Source of the DNA: DATDFB01 sp035276475
Lineage (GTDB): Bacteria > Acidobacteriota > Thermoanaerobaculia > Gp7-AA8
Assembly: GCA_035276475.1 (NCBI GenBank)
Contig: DATELQ010000134.1
Coordinates: 23,223 to 87,222 of the forward strand
Direction: 5' to 3'
DNA length: 64,000 nt
Notes under the pieces: generated by a model
What the model was told of the DNA's origin: nothing
Databases searched by the model: none
Seen by the model: only the letters and a program-made list of their open reading frames with translations
Position numbers and translations under genes: made by a program
Shown here: one piece after another, positions 18,370-27,923 of the stretch
Position numbering within the stretch: position 1 is the stretch's first letter
Layout of the letters: each line of letters opens with the position of its first letter

Positions 18370-18645
18370 ATGACTCCTTGGACTCGAAAACTTCAAGCCG
18401 CTGTCCTGAGCTCGGCGCTGCTGTTGCCGGCCGGGTCGGCCGTTGCGCAGGTCAGTTGGTCGAAGCCCGACAGCCGTACGAAAGGGACGGTCATCGGCGC
18501 AGTCGCCGGGGCTCTCGTCGGTGGGAAGAAGGGGGCGATCATCGGCGCCGCGGCCGGCAACGGCGTGCAGGCCTATCGCCACTCGCAGCACCGCAAGCGC
18601 GTCCGCCACGTCGCTCACCACCGCCGCCATCACCGGCGGAGCTGA
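18370..18645 (+). CDS. Small exported glycine-zipper protein
   Basis: This is a 91-residue protein with a strong ribosome site (TTGGAGG) 7 bases before the ATG. A signal peptide ends near GSAVAQ. The middle has a glycine zipper (GTVIGAVAGALVGGKKGAII, then GAAAGNGVQAY), which usually packs in or on membranes. The tail is His/Arg-rich (HRKRVRHVAHHRRHHRRS), possibly binding metal, nucleic acid or anionic envelope polymers. It overlaps the convergent GGDEF gene by 16 bases. Small Gly-zipper proteins of this kind are common envelope components of unknown function. Confidence 0.75.
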   Translation: MTPWTRKLQAAVLSSALLLPAGSAVAQVSWSKPDSRTKGTVIGAVAGALVGGKKGAIIGAAAGNGVQAYRHSQHRKRVRHVAHHRRHHRRS

Positions 18646-19649
18646 TCGGCCACGCTCTCCCGCAGAAGGTCCGCCACGTCCCGCTCCTGCGACGGGTATT
18701 CGTAAAGCTCCGGCCGCAGGTCGGGATGCTTGCGGACCCACTTGTTCTTGTACATGTCCCGGTCGGCGGCGTTGACGAGCTGTGCGAGCGTCGGCTTCTC
18801 CAGGAACCGTGACGACGCGAAGCCCGCCGACACGCCGACCTGGAACACCTCCTCGGTGCCCCAGCGCAGCGCCGCGATGGCGGCGGTGAGCCGCTCGGCG
18901 ATGCGCTCCACGACGTCGACGTCGGCGTCCGGAATCGTGACGATGAACTCGTCGCCGCCGAAGCGGGCCACGACGTCGTCGGGGCGGGTGTTGCTCTGCA
19001 ACGCCGCGCCGACGCCGCGCAGCACCTCGTCGCCGGCCAGATGGCCGTACGTGTCGTTGATCCGCTTGAAGTCGTCGATGTCGAGCAGCACGAGGTTGAC
19101 GATCGTCTCCTCCGCCAGGAGGCGCTCGCTCTCGGAGATGAAGAAGCGCCGGTTGAAGGCGCCGGTGAGGTCGTCGCGGATGGAAAGGCCGTAGAGGTCG
19201 CGCACGGCGATCTTCATCGTGCGCTGGCGCGAGGCGAGACGGCGCGCGGCGATGAGCTTGGCCACGAGCTCCGACTCGGTGGAGGCCTTGTTGAGGAAAT
19301 CGTCGAAGCCCGCCTCGAGCGCGGTGAGCTTCGTGTCGATGTCCTCGCGCCCCGTCAGCATAACCGCGTAGATCGCCTTCGTCTCCTCCTGGGCGCGGAG
19401 CTTTCGAATCAGCTCGATCCCGCTGAGGCACGGCATCTCCTGGTCGATGATGGCCGCGTCGTAGGGCGCCGTGGAGAGGCGGTGCAATCCCGCTTCTCCG
19501 TCCTCCGCGGTATCGACCCAAAAACCGAGGCGGCGGGTGAGGGCGGCTACCCAGGCGCGGTAATTCGCGTCGTCGTCGACGAGGAGAATGCGCAGGGGAT
19601 GCTCGGAGTCATCCGGCGGGTTTTGACGCCGTTCGCGGGGAGCGGTCAC
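18630..19649 (-). CDS. Response regulator diguanylate cyclase (REC-GGDEF)
   Basis: This is a 339-residue protein starting at GTG. The receiver domain (about 19-135) has the acidic pocket D25-D27 (LLVDDDA), phospho-acceptor D69 (AAIIDQEMP), T99 and K121. A short linker leads to the GGDEF domain (about 155-320), with an intact active-site signature GGDEF at 231-235 (ARFGGDEFIVTIP). The product inhibition site RxxD is at 222-225, exactly five residues before it. The protein should make cyclic di-GMP under control of a histidine kinase not present in the window. It is cytoplasmic. Divergent from the lipoprotein/alpha-2-macroglobulin region. Confidence 0.93.
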   Translation of the reverse strand: MTAPRERRQNPPDDSEHPLRILLVDDDANYRAWVAALTRRLGFWVDTAEDGEAGLHRLSTAPYDAAIIDQEMPCLSGIELIRKLRAQEETKAIYAVMLTGREDIDTKLTALEAGFDDFLNKASTESELVAKLIAARRLASRQRTMKIAVRDLYGLSIRDDLTGAFNRRFFISESERLLAEETIVNLVLLDIDDFKRINDTYGHLAGDEVLRGVGAALQSNTRPDDVVARFGGDEFIVTIPDADVDVVERIAERLTAAIAALRWGTEEVFQVGVSAGFASSRFLEKPTLAQLVNAADRDMYKNKWVRKHPDLRPELYEYPSQERDVADLLRESVADQLRR

Positions 19650-19688
19650 GGTGGTGCGTTGCGCACGTTCAACTTACACGCCAGCGAG

Positions 19689-19745
19689 TACCATTCGCGC
19701 TGATGAAGCGCCTGAGCCTGTTGCTCCTGCTCACGCTCGCGGCGA
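19689..19745 (+). repeat. Direct repeat copy A (partial copy of the alpha-2-macroglobulin 5' end)
   Basis: This 57-base stretch, from TACCATTCGCGCTG through ATGAAGCGCCTGAG to CTCGCGGCGA, matches 20251-20308 with one single-base indel and about five substitutions. It contains the promoter-like box, the start codon and the first codons of the signal peptide of the gene at 20266. Confidence 0.85.
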
Positions 19746-19819
19746 ACGGATGCGGCGATTGTCTGCTCTTCGACAAGCACGCTCACCTGCTAGTGGCTAC
19801 AGTTGCTTGCAATAGATAA
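19703..19819 (+). pseudogene. Truncated duplicate of the alpha-2-macroglobulin start, or a 38-residue peptide
   Basis: The ATG in repeat copy A opens a short frame, MKRLSLLLLLTLAANGCGDC and 18 more residues, ending at TAA 817-819 past 19000. The first 14 residues copy the signal peptide of the alpha-2-macroglobulin at 20266 almost exactly; the rest diverges. It could be a decayed duplicate or a small lipoprotein with its own signal (LAANGC). The end overlaps the convergent lipoprotein gene by 23 bases. A remnant is more likely. Confidence 0.4.
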
Positions 19820-20240
19820 AGATTTCGCCGTTCGTTTTGTCGCGGAGAATGAATCCGGTGATGACGTCACTTGGGCTCCTCCACAGCTCATACTGTTCCA
19901 GTGGGCCCGGAGCGAACCACGCCGGGCGATTGTCATCGAAAGGAATCCGGCTCAATGAGCCCGCTGGCAGACGGCGTAGCCCATTTTCCGCAGCGAAGGC
20001 TTCGGCATATCCGGAAAGAGACGAAAGCTCAAAGTAGTAGATCTCCTCGCGAAAAAAGTGCGGAGATCTCCAGTACCAGGAATGGATCACTCTGAGGCCC
20101 GGCGGCGGCGACTCGCCCAAAGCTCGCTCGAAGTTCTTAGGATCGTCAATCCAGGTTCCCGAGCGGTGACAGCCGAGAAACGGCAGCAGCAACAGTGATA
20201 GGAACGCGGCTGCGGGCAACCGCCACGCGAATCTTCCCAT
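19797..20240 (-). CDS. Putative lipoprotein between direct repeats
   Basis: This is a 147-residue protein starting at ATG (MGRFAWRLPAAAFLSL). A lipoprotein signal is clear: LLLLPFLGC, with lipidated Cys near residue 24. The mature part is aromatic-rich (IHSWYWRSPHFFREEIYYFE, AWFAPGPLEQYELWRSPSD) and ends with FIYCKQL. No family is recognised. Base composition is visibly less GC-rich than the flanking genes, and the gene lies between the two 57-58 bp direct repeats. Both facts suggest insertion into the promoter region of the alpha-2-macroglobulin gene. Confidence 0.7.
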   Translation of the reverse strand: MGRFAWRLPAAAFLSLLLLPFLGCHRSGTWIDDPKNFERALGESPPPGLRVIHSWYWRSPHFFREEIYYFELSSLSGYAEAFAAENGLRRLPAGSLSRIPFDDNRPAWFAPGPLEQYELWRSPSDVITGFILRDKTNGEIFIYCKQL

Positions 20241-20250
20241 CACGTCAGGC

Positions 20251-20256
20251 TACCAT
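20251..20256 (+). promoter_or_regulatory. Possible -10 box of a leaderless promoter
   Basis: TACCAT lies 9 bases before the ATG of the alpha-2-macroglobulin gene. No Shine-Dalgarno sequence is present between. The box is conserved in the upstream duplicate at 19689-19694. Confidence 0.35.
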
Positions 20257-20308
20257 TCGCGCTGAATGAAGCGCCTGAGTCTGTTCCTTCTGCTCACACT
20301 CGCGGCGA
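20251..20308 (+). repeat. Direct repeat copy B
   Basis: This is the partner of 19689-19745. It spans the promoter-like TACCAT, the ATG at 20266 and the signal-peptide start of the alpha-2-macroglobulin gene, and is presumed to be the functional copy. Confidence 0.85.
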
Positions 20309-23300
20309 GCGTTGCCGGCGCCGCCGACAAGCTCACCATCGTCAAGGCCGGTCCGGTCGGCGAGGTGGCGAATCTCGCGGAAGCGAACGAAGTCCGCGTC
20401 GTCTTCAGCGAGCCGATGGTCGTCGTCGGCAAGATCCCGAAGGACTTGGCCGTGCCGTGGTTCCACATCGCGCCGGCGGTGAAGGGGACGTTCCGCTGGT
20501 CGGGGACGACGACGCTCATCTTCACGCCGGTGTCGCTGCCGTTCGCGACGAAGTTCGACGTCACGATCGACAAGGACGCCAAGGCTGTCAGCGGCAAAAC
20601 GCTTGGGAAAGACTACAAGTTCTCCTTCACCACGCCGACGATCCAGCTCCTCTCCACCGATCACTACCGCAAGCCGACCGGCGCGGTCGTCATCGCGCTG
20701 CGTTTCAACCAGCCGGTCGAGCCCGAGACCGTCGCGCAGCATCTGCAGCTCAAAACCGAGGCGCACGAGTTCAAGCCGCCGCTGGCGCCGTCGAAGCCCG
20801 ATCCGCGATTCGACGCCAAGGTCGCGCAGGCGCAGAAGAATGCCGCGAGCGACGGGCAGCCGGTCATGTCGTTTCTCGCCACCGTCTGGGACGACAAGCG
20901 CTGGCCGCCGAAGAACGACCTCGTCGTCATCGAGACCAAGCCCAACCTCCCGCCCGACACGTGGGTGCAGGTCTACCTCGACGACAAGCTGGCCAAGAAC
21001 GGCCGCGTGACGAGCGGGAAGGCGCAGACGTTCACGCTGCAGCTCGACCCGACGCTCTTCGTCGAGAAGATCGAGTGCACCGCCGAGTGCAATCCCGACC
21101 AGTACAACCCGATCTTCTTCCGCACCAAAGCGGGCCTCGCCTACGAGGACGTGAAGAAGGCCACGCACGTCATCGACGAGAGCGGCCGCGAGCTGAAGCG
21201 CGAAGAGAAAGAGATCTCCGAGTGGCGGCAAACCGACAACAGCTACTCCCTCGACGAGCTCGGATACTCGTTGCAGCCGGCGCACACGTACACGCTGCGC
21301 ATCGATCCGTCGCTCGAGTCGGAGGATGGGCAGAAGCTCGGCTACGCCTTCACGGCCACGATCGAGAACTGGCACAAGCCGGCTTTCATCAGCTTCGGCG
21401 ACGGCCACGGCGTCTGGGAGTCGAGCGGCGGCCCGATCCTGCCGTTCCACGCCCGCAACTTCCGCGACGTGCAGCAGTGGCTGCAGCCGATCTCCATCGA
21501 GCAGGTCATGCCGACGATGCTCGAGCTGGAGAAGGAGAACTTCCAGAAGACGCCGCCGACGCAGCCGGCGCAGCGGAAGCTCGCGCCGGTCGCGGACAAG
21601 ACGCAGTCGTACGGGCTGAACCTGTCGAGCGCGTTGACGAACGGCCACGGCATCGTCTGGGCGTCGATCCAGCCCGGCGCCGCGATCCCGAAGACGAACC
21701 GCTACAGCGAGACCGTCACCTCCACGCTCGTGCAGACGACGAACCTCGGCCTCTCGGTCAAAGACTCGCCGCAGAACACGCTCATCTTCGTCACGCGCCT
21801 CGATGACGCTCAGCCGGTCGCCGGCGCGAAGGTGACGATCCGCACGACGGAGAACAAAGTCGTTTGGAGCGGCACCACCGACGCGCGCGGACTCGCCACG
21901 GCGCCGAATACCGACCTGCGCATCGACCGCACGAAGGAAGAGGAGTCGGAGTCGTGGACGGCCATCGGCGAGCTGCACTTCATCGTCACGGCGGAAAAGG
22001 ACGGCGACGTCGCCTACGTGGCCTCGAACTGGAACAGCGGCATCAATCCGTTCGACTTCTCGCTCAACTCCGGCTTCGATCTGTTCGAGGGCCAGCCGCT
22101 GCTGCGCGGAACGATCTTCACGGACCGCGGCGTCTACAAACTCGGCGAGGAGGTGCACGCCAAGGCCGTGCTTCGCAGCGACACGCCGAACGGCATGCAG
22201 CTCCTCCCGGCCGGCACGCAGGCGGAGATCGTGGTGCAGGACAGCCACGACAAGGAAGTCGACAAGCGCAGCGTGCCGCTGAACGAGTGGTCGTCGGCGG
22301 AGTGGACGTTCAAGGTCCCGGCCGACGGCGTCCTCGGCGACTACCGCATCAGCGCGAGCGTGGCGGGGCAGCGGCTGACGTCGTCCGGCGAGTTCCTGGT
22401 CGCGGCGTATCGCCGGCCGGACTTCCGCGTCGACGTGACGACGACGGCGCCGACGTCGATCGCCGGCACGAAGATCTCCGGCACCATCACCGCGCGCTAT
22501 CTCTTCGGCGCGCCGATGGCGTCGCGCCCGGTGACGTGGACGTACTCGAAGATTCCGGTCTACACCGTCCCGCGCGCGATTGCTGACCGATTCCCCGAGG
22601 AGCAGTGGACGTTCCTCGGCGAAGACGAGGAGAACCGGCGGTCGACCGTCACGATCCAGAAGAAGGAAGGGAAGCTCGACGCCAAGGGGGAGCTGAAGCT
22701 CAAGCTCGACACCGACCTCGCCGCCGGCGCGCCGTGGGCCTACCGCCTCGAAGGCGACGTCGTCGACGTCACGCGCCAGCGCATCGCCAACCGCGCCTCC
22801 ACGCGCATCGATCCGGCGCCGTGGTACATCGGCGTGCAGACGCCGCCGTACTTTGCCGACGCCAAGGCCGGCATCGACACGCAGCTCATCGCCGTCGCAC
22901 TCGACGGCAAGGCCGCGCCCGACGTCGCGGTCGACGTCGAGCTCCACCGCATCCAGTGGAACTCCGTCCGCCAGGCCGCGGGGCACGGCTTCTACAACTG
23001 GGAAACGGAGCGGAAAGAAGTGCCGGCCGGCTCGTGGAAGATCACGACGAAAGCCGAGCCGGTGCCGCTGCACGTCCCCCTCGGCGAAGGCGGCGAGTAC
23101 GTCCTGATCGCGAAAGCGAAGGACGCCGAGGGGCGCAACACCACGACGCGGGCATGGTTCTACGCCGCCGGCGGCGGCTACACCGCGTGGGCCCGCTACG
23201 ACAACAACCGCATCGACCTCGTCGCGGAGAAGCAGACGTACCGTCCGGGCGAGACGGCGCGCGTGATGATCAAGTCGCCGTGGGAGCACGCCACGGCGCT

Positions 23301-25905
23301 CTTGACGACCGAGCGCGAAGGGGTGCGGACGTGGAAGACGTTCGAGCTCACCACGACGCAGCCGACCGTCAGCGTGCCGATCACCGAGAAAGACATTCCG
23401 AACCTCTTCGTCTCCGTCGTGCTGGTGAAGGGGCGGACGAAGGAAGGGATCGAAGAGGAAGCGGATCCCGGCAAGCCGGCCTTCCGCGTCGGCTACATCG
23501 AGCTCGGCGTGGAGGACGCGGCGAAGCGGCTGAAAGTCGATGTCAAGGCGAACCGCGACGAGTATCGCCCGGCGTCGAAGGCGCGCGTCGAGGTGCAGGT
23601 GAAGGACGCGGGCGGCAAGGGCTCGCAGTCCGAGGTGACGCTGTGGGCGGTCGACTACGGCGTGCTGTCGCTGACGTCGTACAAGACGCCGGACGTGCTG
23701 GCGTCGATGTACCTGCGCAAGGCGCTGCAGGTCGTCACCGACGACTCGCGCGAGAAGATCGTCAGCCGCCGCGTGCTCACGCCGAAGGGGGAGACGCAGG
23801 GCGGCGGCGGCGGGCGCGACGCCGGGCCGGGAACCATCCGCAAGGACTTCCGCGTGTTGGCGTTCTGGCTCGGCTCGATCGCGACCGACAAGAGCGGCCG
23901 CGCGAAGGCCGACGTGGTGCTGCCGGAGTCGCTGACGACGTACCGCATCATGGCCGTGGCGGGCGACCGCGCCTCGCGCTTCGGCTGGGGCGAAAACGAG
24001 ATCCGCATCAACAAGCCGCTCCTGATCACGCCGGCGTTCCCGCGTTTCCTGGCCCTCGGCGACAAGGCGACGTTCGGCGGCGTCGTGCATAGCCAGTTGA
24101 AGCAGGCGGGGAAGGCGACGGTGACGATCAAGTCGCTCGATCCGTTCGTTGAGGTTGCGGGGTCGCAGACGGTGGATGTTCCCGCGGGCGGCAACGTCGA
24201 AGTGCGCTTCGATGCGGTCGCGAAAGCGATCGGCACCGCGCGCATCCAGATGAGCGTCTCGATGTCGCGCGAGACCGACGCGTTCGAAGAGACGCTGCCG
24301 GTGCGCCTGCTCACGCCGCCCGAAACGGTCGCGGCGTACGGCGAGGCGAATCCGACAGCGAAGGAGACGCTCGAAGTGCCGAAGGACGTGGCCACGGGCG
24401 CGCTGCACGTGGAGCTGGCCTCGACGGCGATGGTCGGCCTCGCCGAGGGGGCGCAGTACCTCATCGAGTATCCGTACGGCTGCGCCGAGCAGCGCTCCTC
24501 CGCCGCGATGGCCACGATGCTCGCCGGCGACCTCGGCGACGCCTTCGCGCTGCCGAACCTCGACGCGAAGAAGGCGCGCTCGGTCGCTCAGACGACGATC
24601 TACGAGCTTTACAAGTTCCAGTGCGGCGACGGCGGCTTCTCTTTGTGGGCGGGCGAGTGCTCGGGCGAGGGGCCGTACCTCACCGCGAACGTGCTGCACG
24701 TGATGCAGCGCGGCCAGGCGCTGAAGTACGACGTCAACAAGGACGTGCTCGACCGCGCCTACACGTACCTCGACAATCAGCTGAAGCAGAAGCGCCCGAC
24801 GAACGAAGGGTGGTGGCCGGCGTACACGGCGTGGCAGGCCTTCTCGGCGAAGGTGCTGTCCGAGGGAGGGCGCAACGTCGACAGCCACGTCAACCGGTTG
24901 ATTACGTACGTCGACCGCATGCCGGTCTTCGGCATCGCCTATCTCGTCGACGCGATGAAGGGCGATCCGCGCACGGCCGACTTGCTGCGGCGCATCGACA
25001 ACGCGATCCTCCCCGAGGGGGGCAGCGCGCACGTCGAGGAGCTCAGCGATCCGTACCTGCTGTGGTACTGGAGCTCGAACGTCCGCTCGACCGCGATCGT
25101 GCTCGACACGCTCGTCCGCCACGACGATGCGAACGTGAAGGGGATGGTCCGCTGGCTGATGCAGCAGCGGAAGAGGGGGCGGTGGGGGAACACGCAGGAG
25201 AACGTCTGGGCGATGGAGGCGCTGGTCGACTATTACCGCAAGTACGAGAGCGTGACGCCGGACTTTACGGCGATCGTGAACGCTGCGGGGCAGGATATTG
25301 CGCATGACGCCTTCCGCGGCCGCAGCACCGAGGCGAAGAGCCACGACGTGCCGATTGCGTCGCTGAAGTCGGGCGAGGTGACGTTCGAGAAGCAGGGCGC
25401 GGGGACGCTCTTCTACCTGATGCGCCTGCGCTACATCCCGCTCGGGCTGATGCACGATCCGCTCGACCAGGGCTTCGCGATCGAGCGAAAGTACTCGCCC
25501 GAGACGTTCAAGGCCGGCGATCTCATTAAGGTGACGCTGCGCATCCGCAACACGAAGGAGCGGCGCTTCGTCGCGGTGGTCGATCCGATTCCCGCGGGGA
25601 CGGAGCCGGTGGAGTCGTGGTTCTCGACGACGGCGACGGAGCTCGCGGAGCAGCAGCGCAAGGCGGACACGGGCGGCGACGACTGGATGTCGTGGTGGCA
25701 ACACGGCGGCTTCGATCACGTGGAGCGCCACGACGACCGCGTGAATTTGTTCGCCACGCGCCTCGGCGAGGGGACGCACGAGTTCACGTATCTGGTGCGC
25801 GCCACGACGGCGGGGCACTTCGTGGCCGCGCCGGCGCACGTGGAGGAGATGTACGAGCCGGAGGTGTTCGGGCGGACGGCGAGCGCCGTGGTCGACGTGA
25901 AATGA
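20266..25905 (+). CDS. Bacterial alpha-2-macroglobulin (thioester type)
   Basis: This is a 1879-residue protein with a signal peptide (MKRLSLFLLLTLAASVAGAA). Successive macroglobulin beta-sandwich domains follow, including an MG2-type region (GQPLLRGTIFTDRGVYKLGEEVHAKA, residues about 610-635) and the alpha-2-macroglobulin core with ITKDFR-like IRKDFRVLAFWLGS. The thioester motif is intact: C1406-x-E-Q1409 in YPYGCAEQRSS. A helical thioester domain and a receptor-like C-terminal domain come after it. Such proteins trap attacking proteases in the periplasm. PBP1C follows with an ATGA overlap, the classic pairing in which the two are thought to guard and repair the cell wall. This protein has no Cys for lipidation at the signal cleavage site, so it may be soluble rather than membrane-anchored. 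Confidence 0.93.
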   Translation: MKRLSLFLLLTLAASVAGAADKLTIVKAGPVGEVANLAEANEVRVVFSEPMVVVGKIPKDLAVPWFHIAPAVKGTFRWSGTTTLIFTPVSLPFATKFDVTIDKDAKAVSGKTLGKDYKFSFTTPTIQLLSTDHYRKPTGAVVIALRFNQPVEPETVAQHLQLKTEAHEFKPPLAPSKPDPRFDAKVAQAQKNAASDGQPVMSFLATVWDDKRWPPKNDLVVIETKPNLPPDTWVQVYLDDKLAKNGRVTSGKAQTFTLQLDPTLFVEKIECTAECNPDQYNPIFFRTKAGLAYEDVKKATHVIDESGRELKREEKEISEWRQTDNSYSLDELGYSLQPAHTYTLRIDPSLESEDGQKLGYAFTATIENWHKPAFISFGDGHGVWESSGGPILPFHARNFRDVQQWLQPISIEQVMPTMLELEKENFQKTPPTQPAQRKLAPVADKTQSYGLNLSSALTNGHGIVWASIQPGAAIPKTNRYSETVTSTLVQTTNLGLSVKDSPQNTLIFVTRLDDAQPVAGAKVTIRTTENKVVWSGTTDARGLATAPNTDLRIDRTKEEESESWTAIGELHFIVTAEKDGDVAYVASNWNSGINPFDFSLNSGFDLFEGQPLLRGTIFTDRGVYKLGEEVHAKAVLRSDTPNGMQLLPAGTQAEIVVQDSHDKEVDKRSVPLNEWSSAEWTFKVPADGVLGDYRISASVAGQRLTSSGEFLVAAYRRPDFRVDVTTTAPTSIAGTKISGTITARYLFGAPMASRPVTWTYSKIPVYTVPRAIADRFPEEQWTFLGEDEENRRSTVTIQKKEGKLDAKGELKLKLDTDLAAGAPWAYRLEGDVVDVTRQRIANRASTRIDPAPWYIGVQTPPYFADAKAGIDTQLIAVALDGKAAPDVAVDVELHRIQWNSVRQAAGHGFYNWETERKEVPAGSWKITTKAEPVPLHVPLGEGGEYVLIAKAKDAEGRNTTTRAWFYAAGGGYTAWARYDNNRIDLVAEKQTYRPGETARVMIKSPWEHATALLTTEREGVRTWKTFELTTTQPTVSVPITEKDIPNLFVSVVLVKGRTKEGIEEEADPGKPAFRVGYIELGVEDAAKRLKVDVKANRDEYRPASKARVEVQVKDAGGKGSQSEVTLWAVDYGVLSLTSYKTPDVLASMYLRKALQVVTDDSREKIVSRRVLTPKGETQGGGGGRDAGPGTIRKDFRVLAFWLGSIATDKSGRAKADVVLPESLTTYRIMAVAGDRASRFGWGENEIRINKPLLITPAFPRFLALGDKATFGGVVHSQLKQAGKATVTIKSLDPFVEVAGSQTVDVPAGGNVEVRFDAVAKAIGTARIQMSVSMSRETDAFEETLPVRLLTPPETVAAYGEANPTAKETLEVPKDVATGALHVELASTAMVGLAEGAQYLIEYPYGCAEQRSSAAMATMLAGDLGDAFALPNLDAKKARSVAQTTIYELYKFQCGDGGFSLWAGECSGEGPYLTANVLHVMQRGQALKYDVNKDVLDRAYTYLDNQLKQKRPTNEGWWPAYTAWQAFSAKVLSEGGRNVDSHVNRLITYVDRMPVFGIAYLVDAMKGDPRTADLLRRIDNAILPEGGSAHVEELSDPYLLWYWSSNVRSTAIVLDTLVRHDDANVKGMVRWLMQQRKRGRWGNTQENVWAMEALVDYYRKYESVTPDFTAIVNAAGQDIAHDAFRGRSTEAKSHDVPIASLKSGEVTFEKQGAGTLFYLMRLRYIPLGLMHDPLDQGFAIERKYSPETFKAGDLIKVTLRIRNTKERRFVAVVDPIPAGTEPVESWFSTTATELAEQQRKADTGGDDWMSWWQHGGFDHVERHDDRVNLFATRLGEGTHEFTYLVRATTAGHFVAAPAHVEEMYEPEVFGRTASAVVDVK

Positions 25906-27917
25906 AGAAGATCGTTCTCTGGGTCTCCTTCGTCGCAATCGCAACGTGCGCGTTGCGGTTCGCGCCGCTGCCGTCAATCCCGACGGAGACGACGCCGACG
26001 ATCGTCGACCGCAACGGTGTCATCCTCTACGAGCCCCTCGGCGCCGGCGGCACGCGCAGCGCGTGGTTGAGCGAGATCCCGCACAACGTGGAGCGCGCAA
26101 CGATCGCGGCCGAGGACAAGCGGTTTTACTTGCATCCCGGGATCGACCCTCTCGCCGTCGTGCGCGCGGTCGCTGCGGATATCCGACACCTGCGTGTCGT
26201 GCAGGGCGGCTCCACAATCACGCAGCAGGTCGCGAAGCTGATGCTCCGCCGCAACTCGCGCTGGCAGAAGCTGCACGAGGCCGTCGTCGCGCTGCAGCTC
26301 GAGGCGCGCTACAGCAAGAAGGAGATCCTCGGTCTCTATCTCAACCTGGCGCCGTACGGCGAGCAGACCGTCGGCGTCGCCCGCGCCAGCCAGCGCTACT
26401 TCGGCTGCGACCCGGAGCAGCTCACCGTCGCGCAGGCAGCGTACCTCGCGGCGCTGCCGCAGCGGCCGTCGGCGAAGAACGTTCGCTATCGCGCGGTGCT
26501 GCAGCGGATGCACGCGTCGCACGCGGACTTTGCGGAGAAACTGAATTTCGACAAGGGCAAGCACCCGCTCCTCGCGCCGCACTTTGTCGAACGAGTGCGT
26601 GCGGTCGCGCACGGCTCGCGTATCCAGACCACGCTCGACGCCAAGCTCCAACGCGAGATCCTCGGCATCATCACCGCCGCGAAGCCGGAGCTGCTGCGGC
26701 ACGGCGCGCACTCCGTGGCCGTCGCCGTCCTCGACAACCGCAGCGGCGACTGGCTGGCGTGGGAGGGCTCGGGCGACTACTTCGGCACGGACTTCGGCGG
26801 CGCGATCGACGGCGTGGTCACGCCGAGGCAGCCGGGATCGGCGCTCAAGCCGTTCACGTATGCGCTGGCGTTCGAGTCGGGCTTCACACCGGCGACGGTG
26901 CTCGACGACGTGCCGTCGCACTTTCCCACGGCCGAGGAGGGCGTTGTCTACACGCCGCGCAACTACGACGGGCGCTATCGCGGTCCGCTGCGCGCGCGCC
27001 TGGCGCTGGCCGGCTCGGAGAACGTGCCGGCGGTGCAGCTCTTGTCGAAGCTCGGACCGGCGTCGCTGCTGCGCTTTCTCCGCGCCGAGGGCTTCGAGCA
27101 CTTCGACCGCACCGCCGACTACTACGGCCTCGGCCTCACGCTCGGCGACGCCGAGGTCACGCTCGAAGAGCTCGTGCGCGCGTACGCGACGTTCGCGCGC
27201 GGCGGCGTGACCGTTTCGGGCAAGCGCCTCGTCTCCCAGCGCACCGCCTTCTGGATCACCGACATCCTCTCCGATCCCAGTGCGCGCGAATACATCTTCG
27301 GCTCCGGCGGAGCGCTCGACTTTCCGTTTCCCGTGGCCGTGAAGACCGGCACGTCGCAGGCGTATCGCGACAACTGGACGATCGGCTACACGCGCGACGT
27401 GACGGTGGGCGTGTGGGTGGGGAACTTTGATCTCTCCACGTTGCGCAATTCGAGCGGCGTCACGGGGGCAGGGCCGGTCTTTCATGCGGTGATGCTGGCG
27501 GCGGCGAAGGATCACGAGCAGATCGTGGAGCGGCCGGGGGATCTGGAGCGTGTGCCGGTGTGTGCGCTGACCGGGTTGCGACCTTCGACGGCGTGTCCGG
27601 AGGTCGATAACGAGTGGATGCCGTCGGATGCGGCGGTTGTGTTTTGTGCGCATCCTCGCCAGACGAAGATGGGCGTCGCACGCGCAACGAAGCCAACAAG
27701 GCTGATCCAGAACCCGGCCGACGGCGCTACGTTCCTCATCGATCCGACGCTGCGCCGCGAGTTCCAGGCACTCCGTTTGCGCGCCTCGGGCGATGCGCGC
27801 TGGAGCGTCGACGGCAAGCGCGTGGCGCAAGAGTGGCCGCTGGAGCCCGGCAGGCACATCATCGCCGCTGTCGACGAGCGCGGCCGGCGTGATACGGTCA
27901 CCATCACGGTGCGATAA
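25902..27917 (+). CDS. pbpC: Penicillin-binding protein 1C, bifunctional peptidoglycan synthase
   Basis: This is a 671-residue protein whose ATG overlaps the preceding stop (ATGA). An N-terminal membrane anchor (IVLWVSFVAIATCALRF) is followed by the glycosyltransferase family 51 domain with catalytic E71 (AAEDKRFYLHPG) and QGGSTITQQVAK. The transpeptidase domain has S313-x-x-K316 (QPGSALKPF), the SxN motif (GSENVPA) and KTG (VKTGTSQAYRDNWTIGY). A C-terminal BiPBP_C-like domain (RLIQNPADGATFLIDP) ends the chain, which is specific to PBP1C. It should polymerise and crosslink peptidoglycan on the outer face of the inner membrane. Confidence 0.95.
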   Translation: MKKIVLWVSFVAIATCALRFAPLPSIPTETTPTIVDRNGVILYEPLGAGGTRSAWLSEIPHNVERATIAAEDKRFYLHPGIDPLAVVRAVAADIRHLRVVQGGSTITQQVAKLMLRRNSRWQKLHEAVVALQLEARYSKKEILGLYLNLAPYGEQTVGVARASQRYFGCDPEQLTVAQAAYLAALPQRPSAKNVRYRAVLQRMHASHADFAEKLNFDKGKHPLLAPHFVERVRAVAHGSRIQTTLDAKLQREILGIITAAKPELLRHGAHSVAVAVLDNRSGDWLAWEGSGDYFGTDFGGAIDGVVTPRQPGSALKPFTYALAFESGFTPATVLDDVPSHFPTAEEGVVYTPRNYDGRYRGPLRARLALAGSENVPAVQLLSKLGPASLLRFLRAEGFEHFDRTADYYGLGLTLGDAEVTLEELVRAYATFARGGVTVSGKRLVSQRTAFWITDILSDPSAREYIFGSGGALDFPFPVAVKTGTSQAYRDNWTIGYTRDVTVGVWVGNFDLSTLRNSSGVTGAGPVFHAVMLAAAKDHEQIVERPGDLERVPVCALTGLRPSTACPEVDNEWMPSDAAVVFCAHPRQTKMGVARATKPTRLIQNPADGATFLIDPTLRREFQALRLRASGDARWSVDGKRVAQEWPLEPGRHIIAAVDERGRRDTVTITVR

Positions 27918-27923
27918 CTGCTT

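Noticed and set aside
14669..18370. A 1233-codon antisense frame across the Ig-repeat gene
   Set aside because: Low-complexity Arg/Gly/Ala sequence that repeats with the same period as the sense modules; it is a shadow of the repeats.
20245..25977. A 1910-codon open frame antisense to the alpha-2-macroglobulin gene
   Set aside because: It is Arg/His/Leu/Val/Asp-rich with no domains and mirrors the codon structure of the sense gene; the sense frame has a signal peptide and CAEQ thioester. High GC removes stops from antisense frames.
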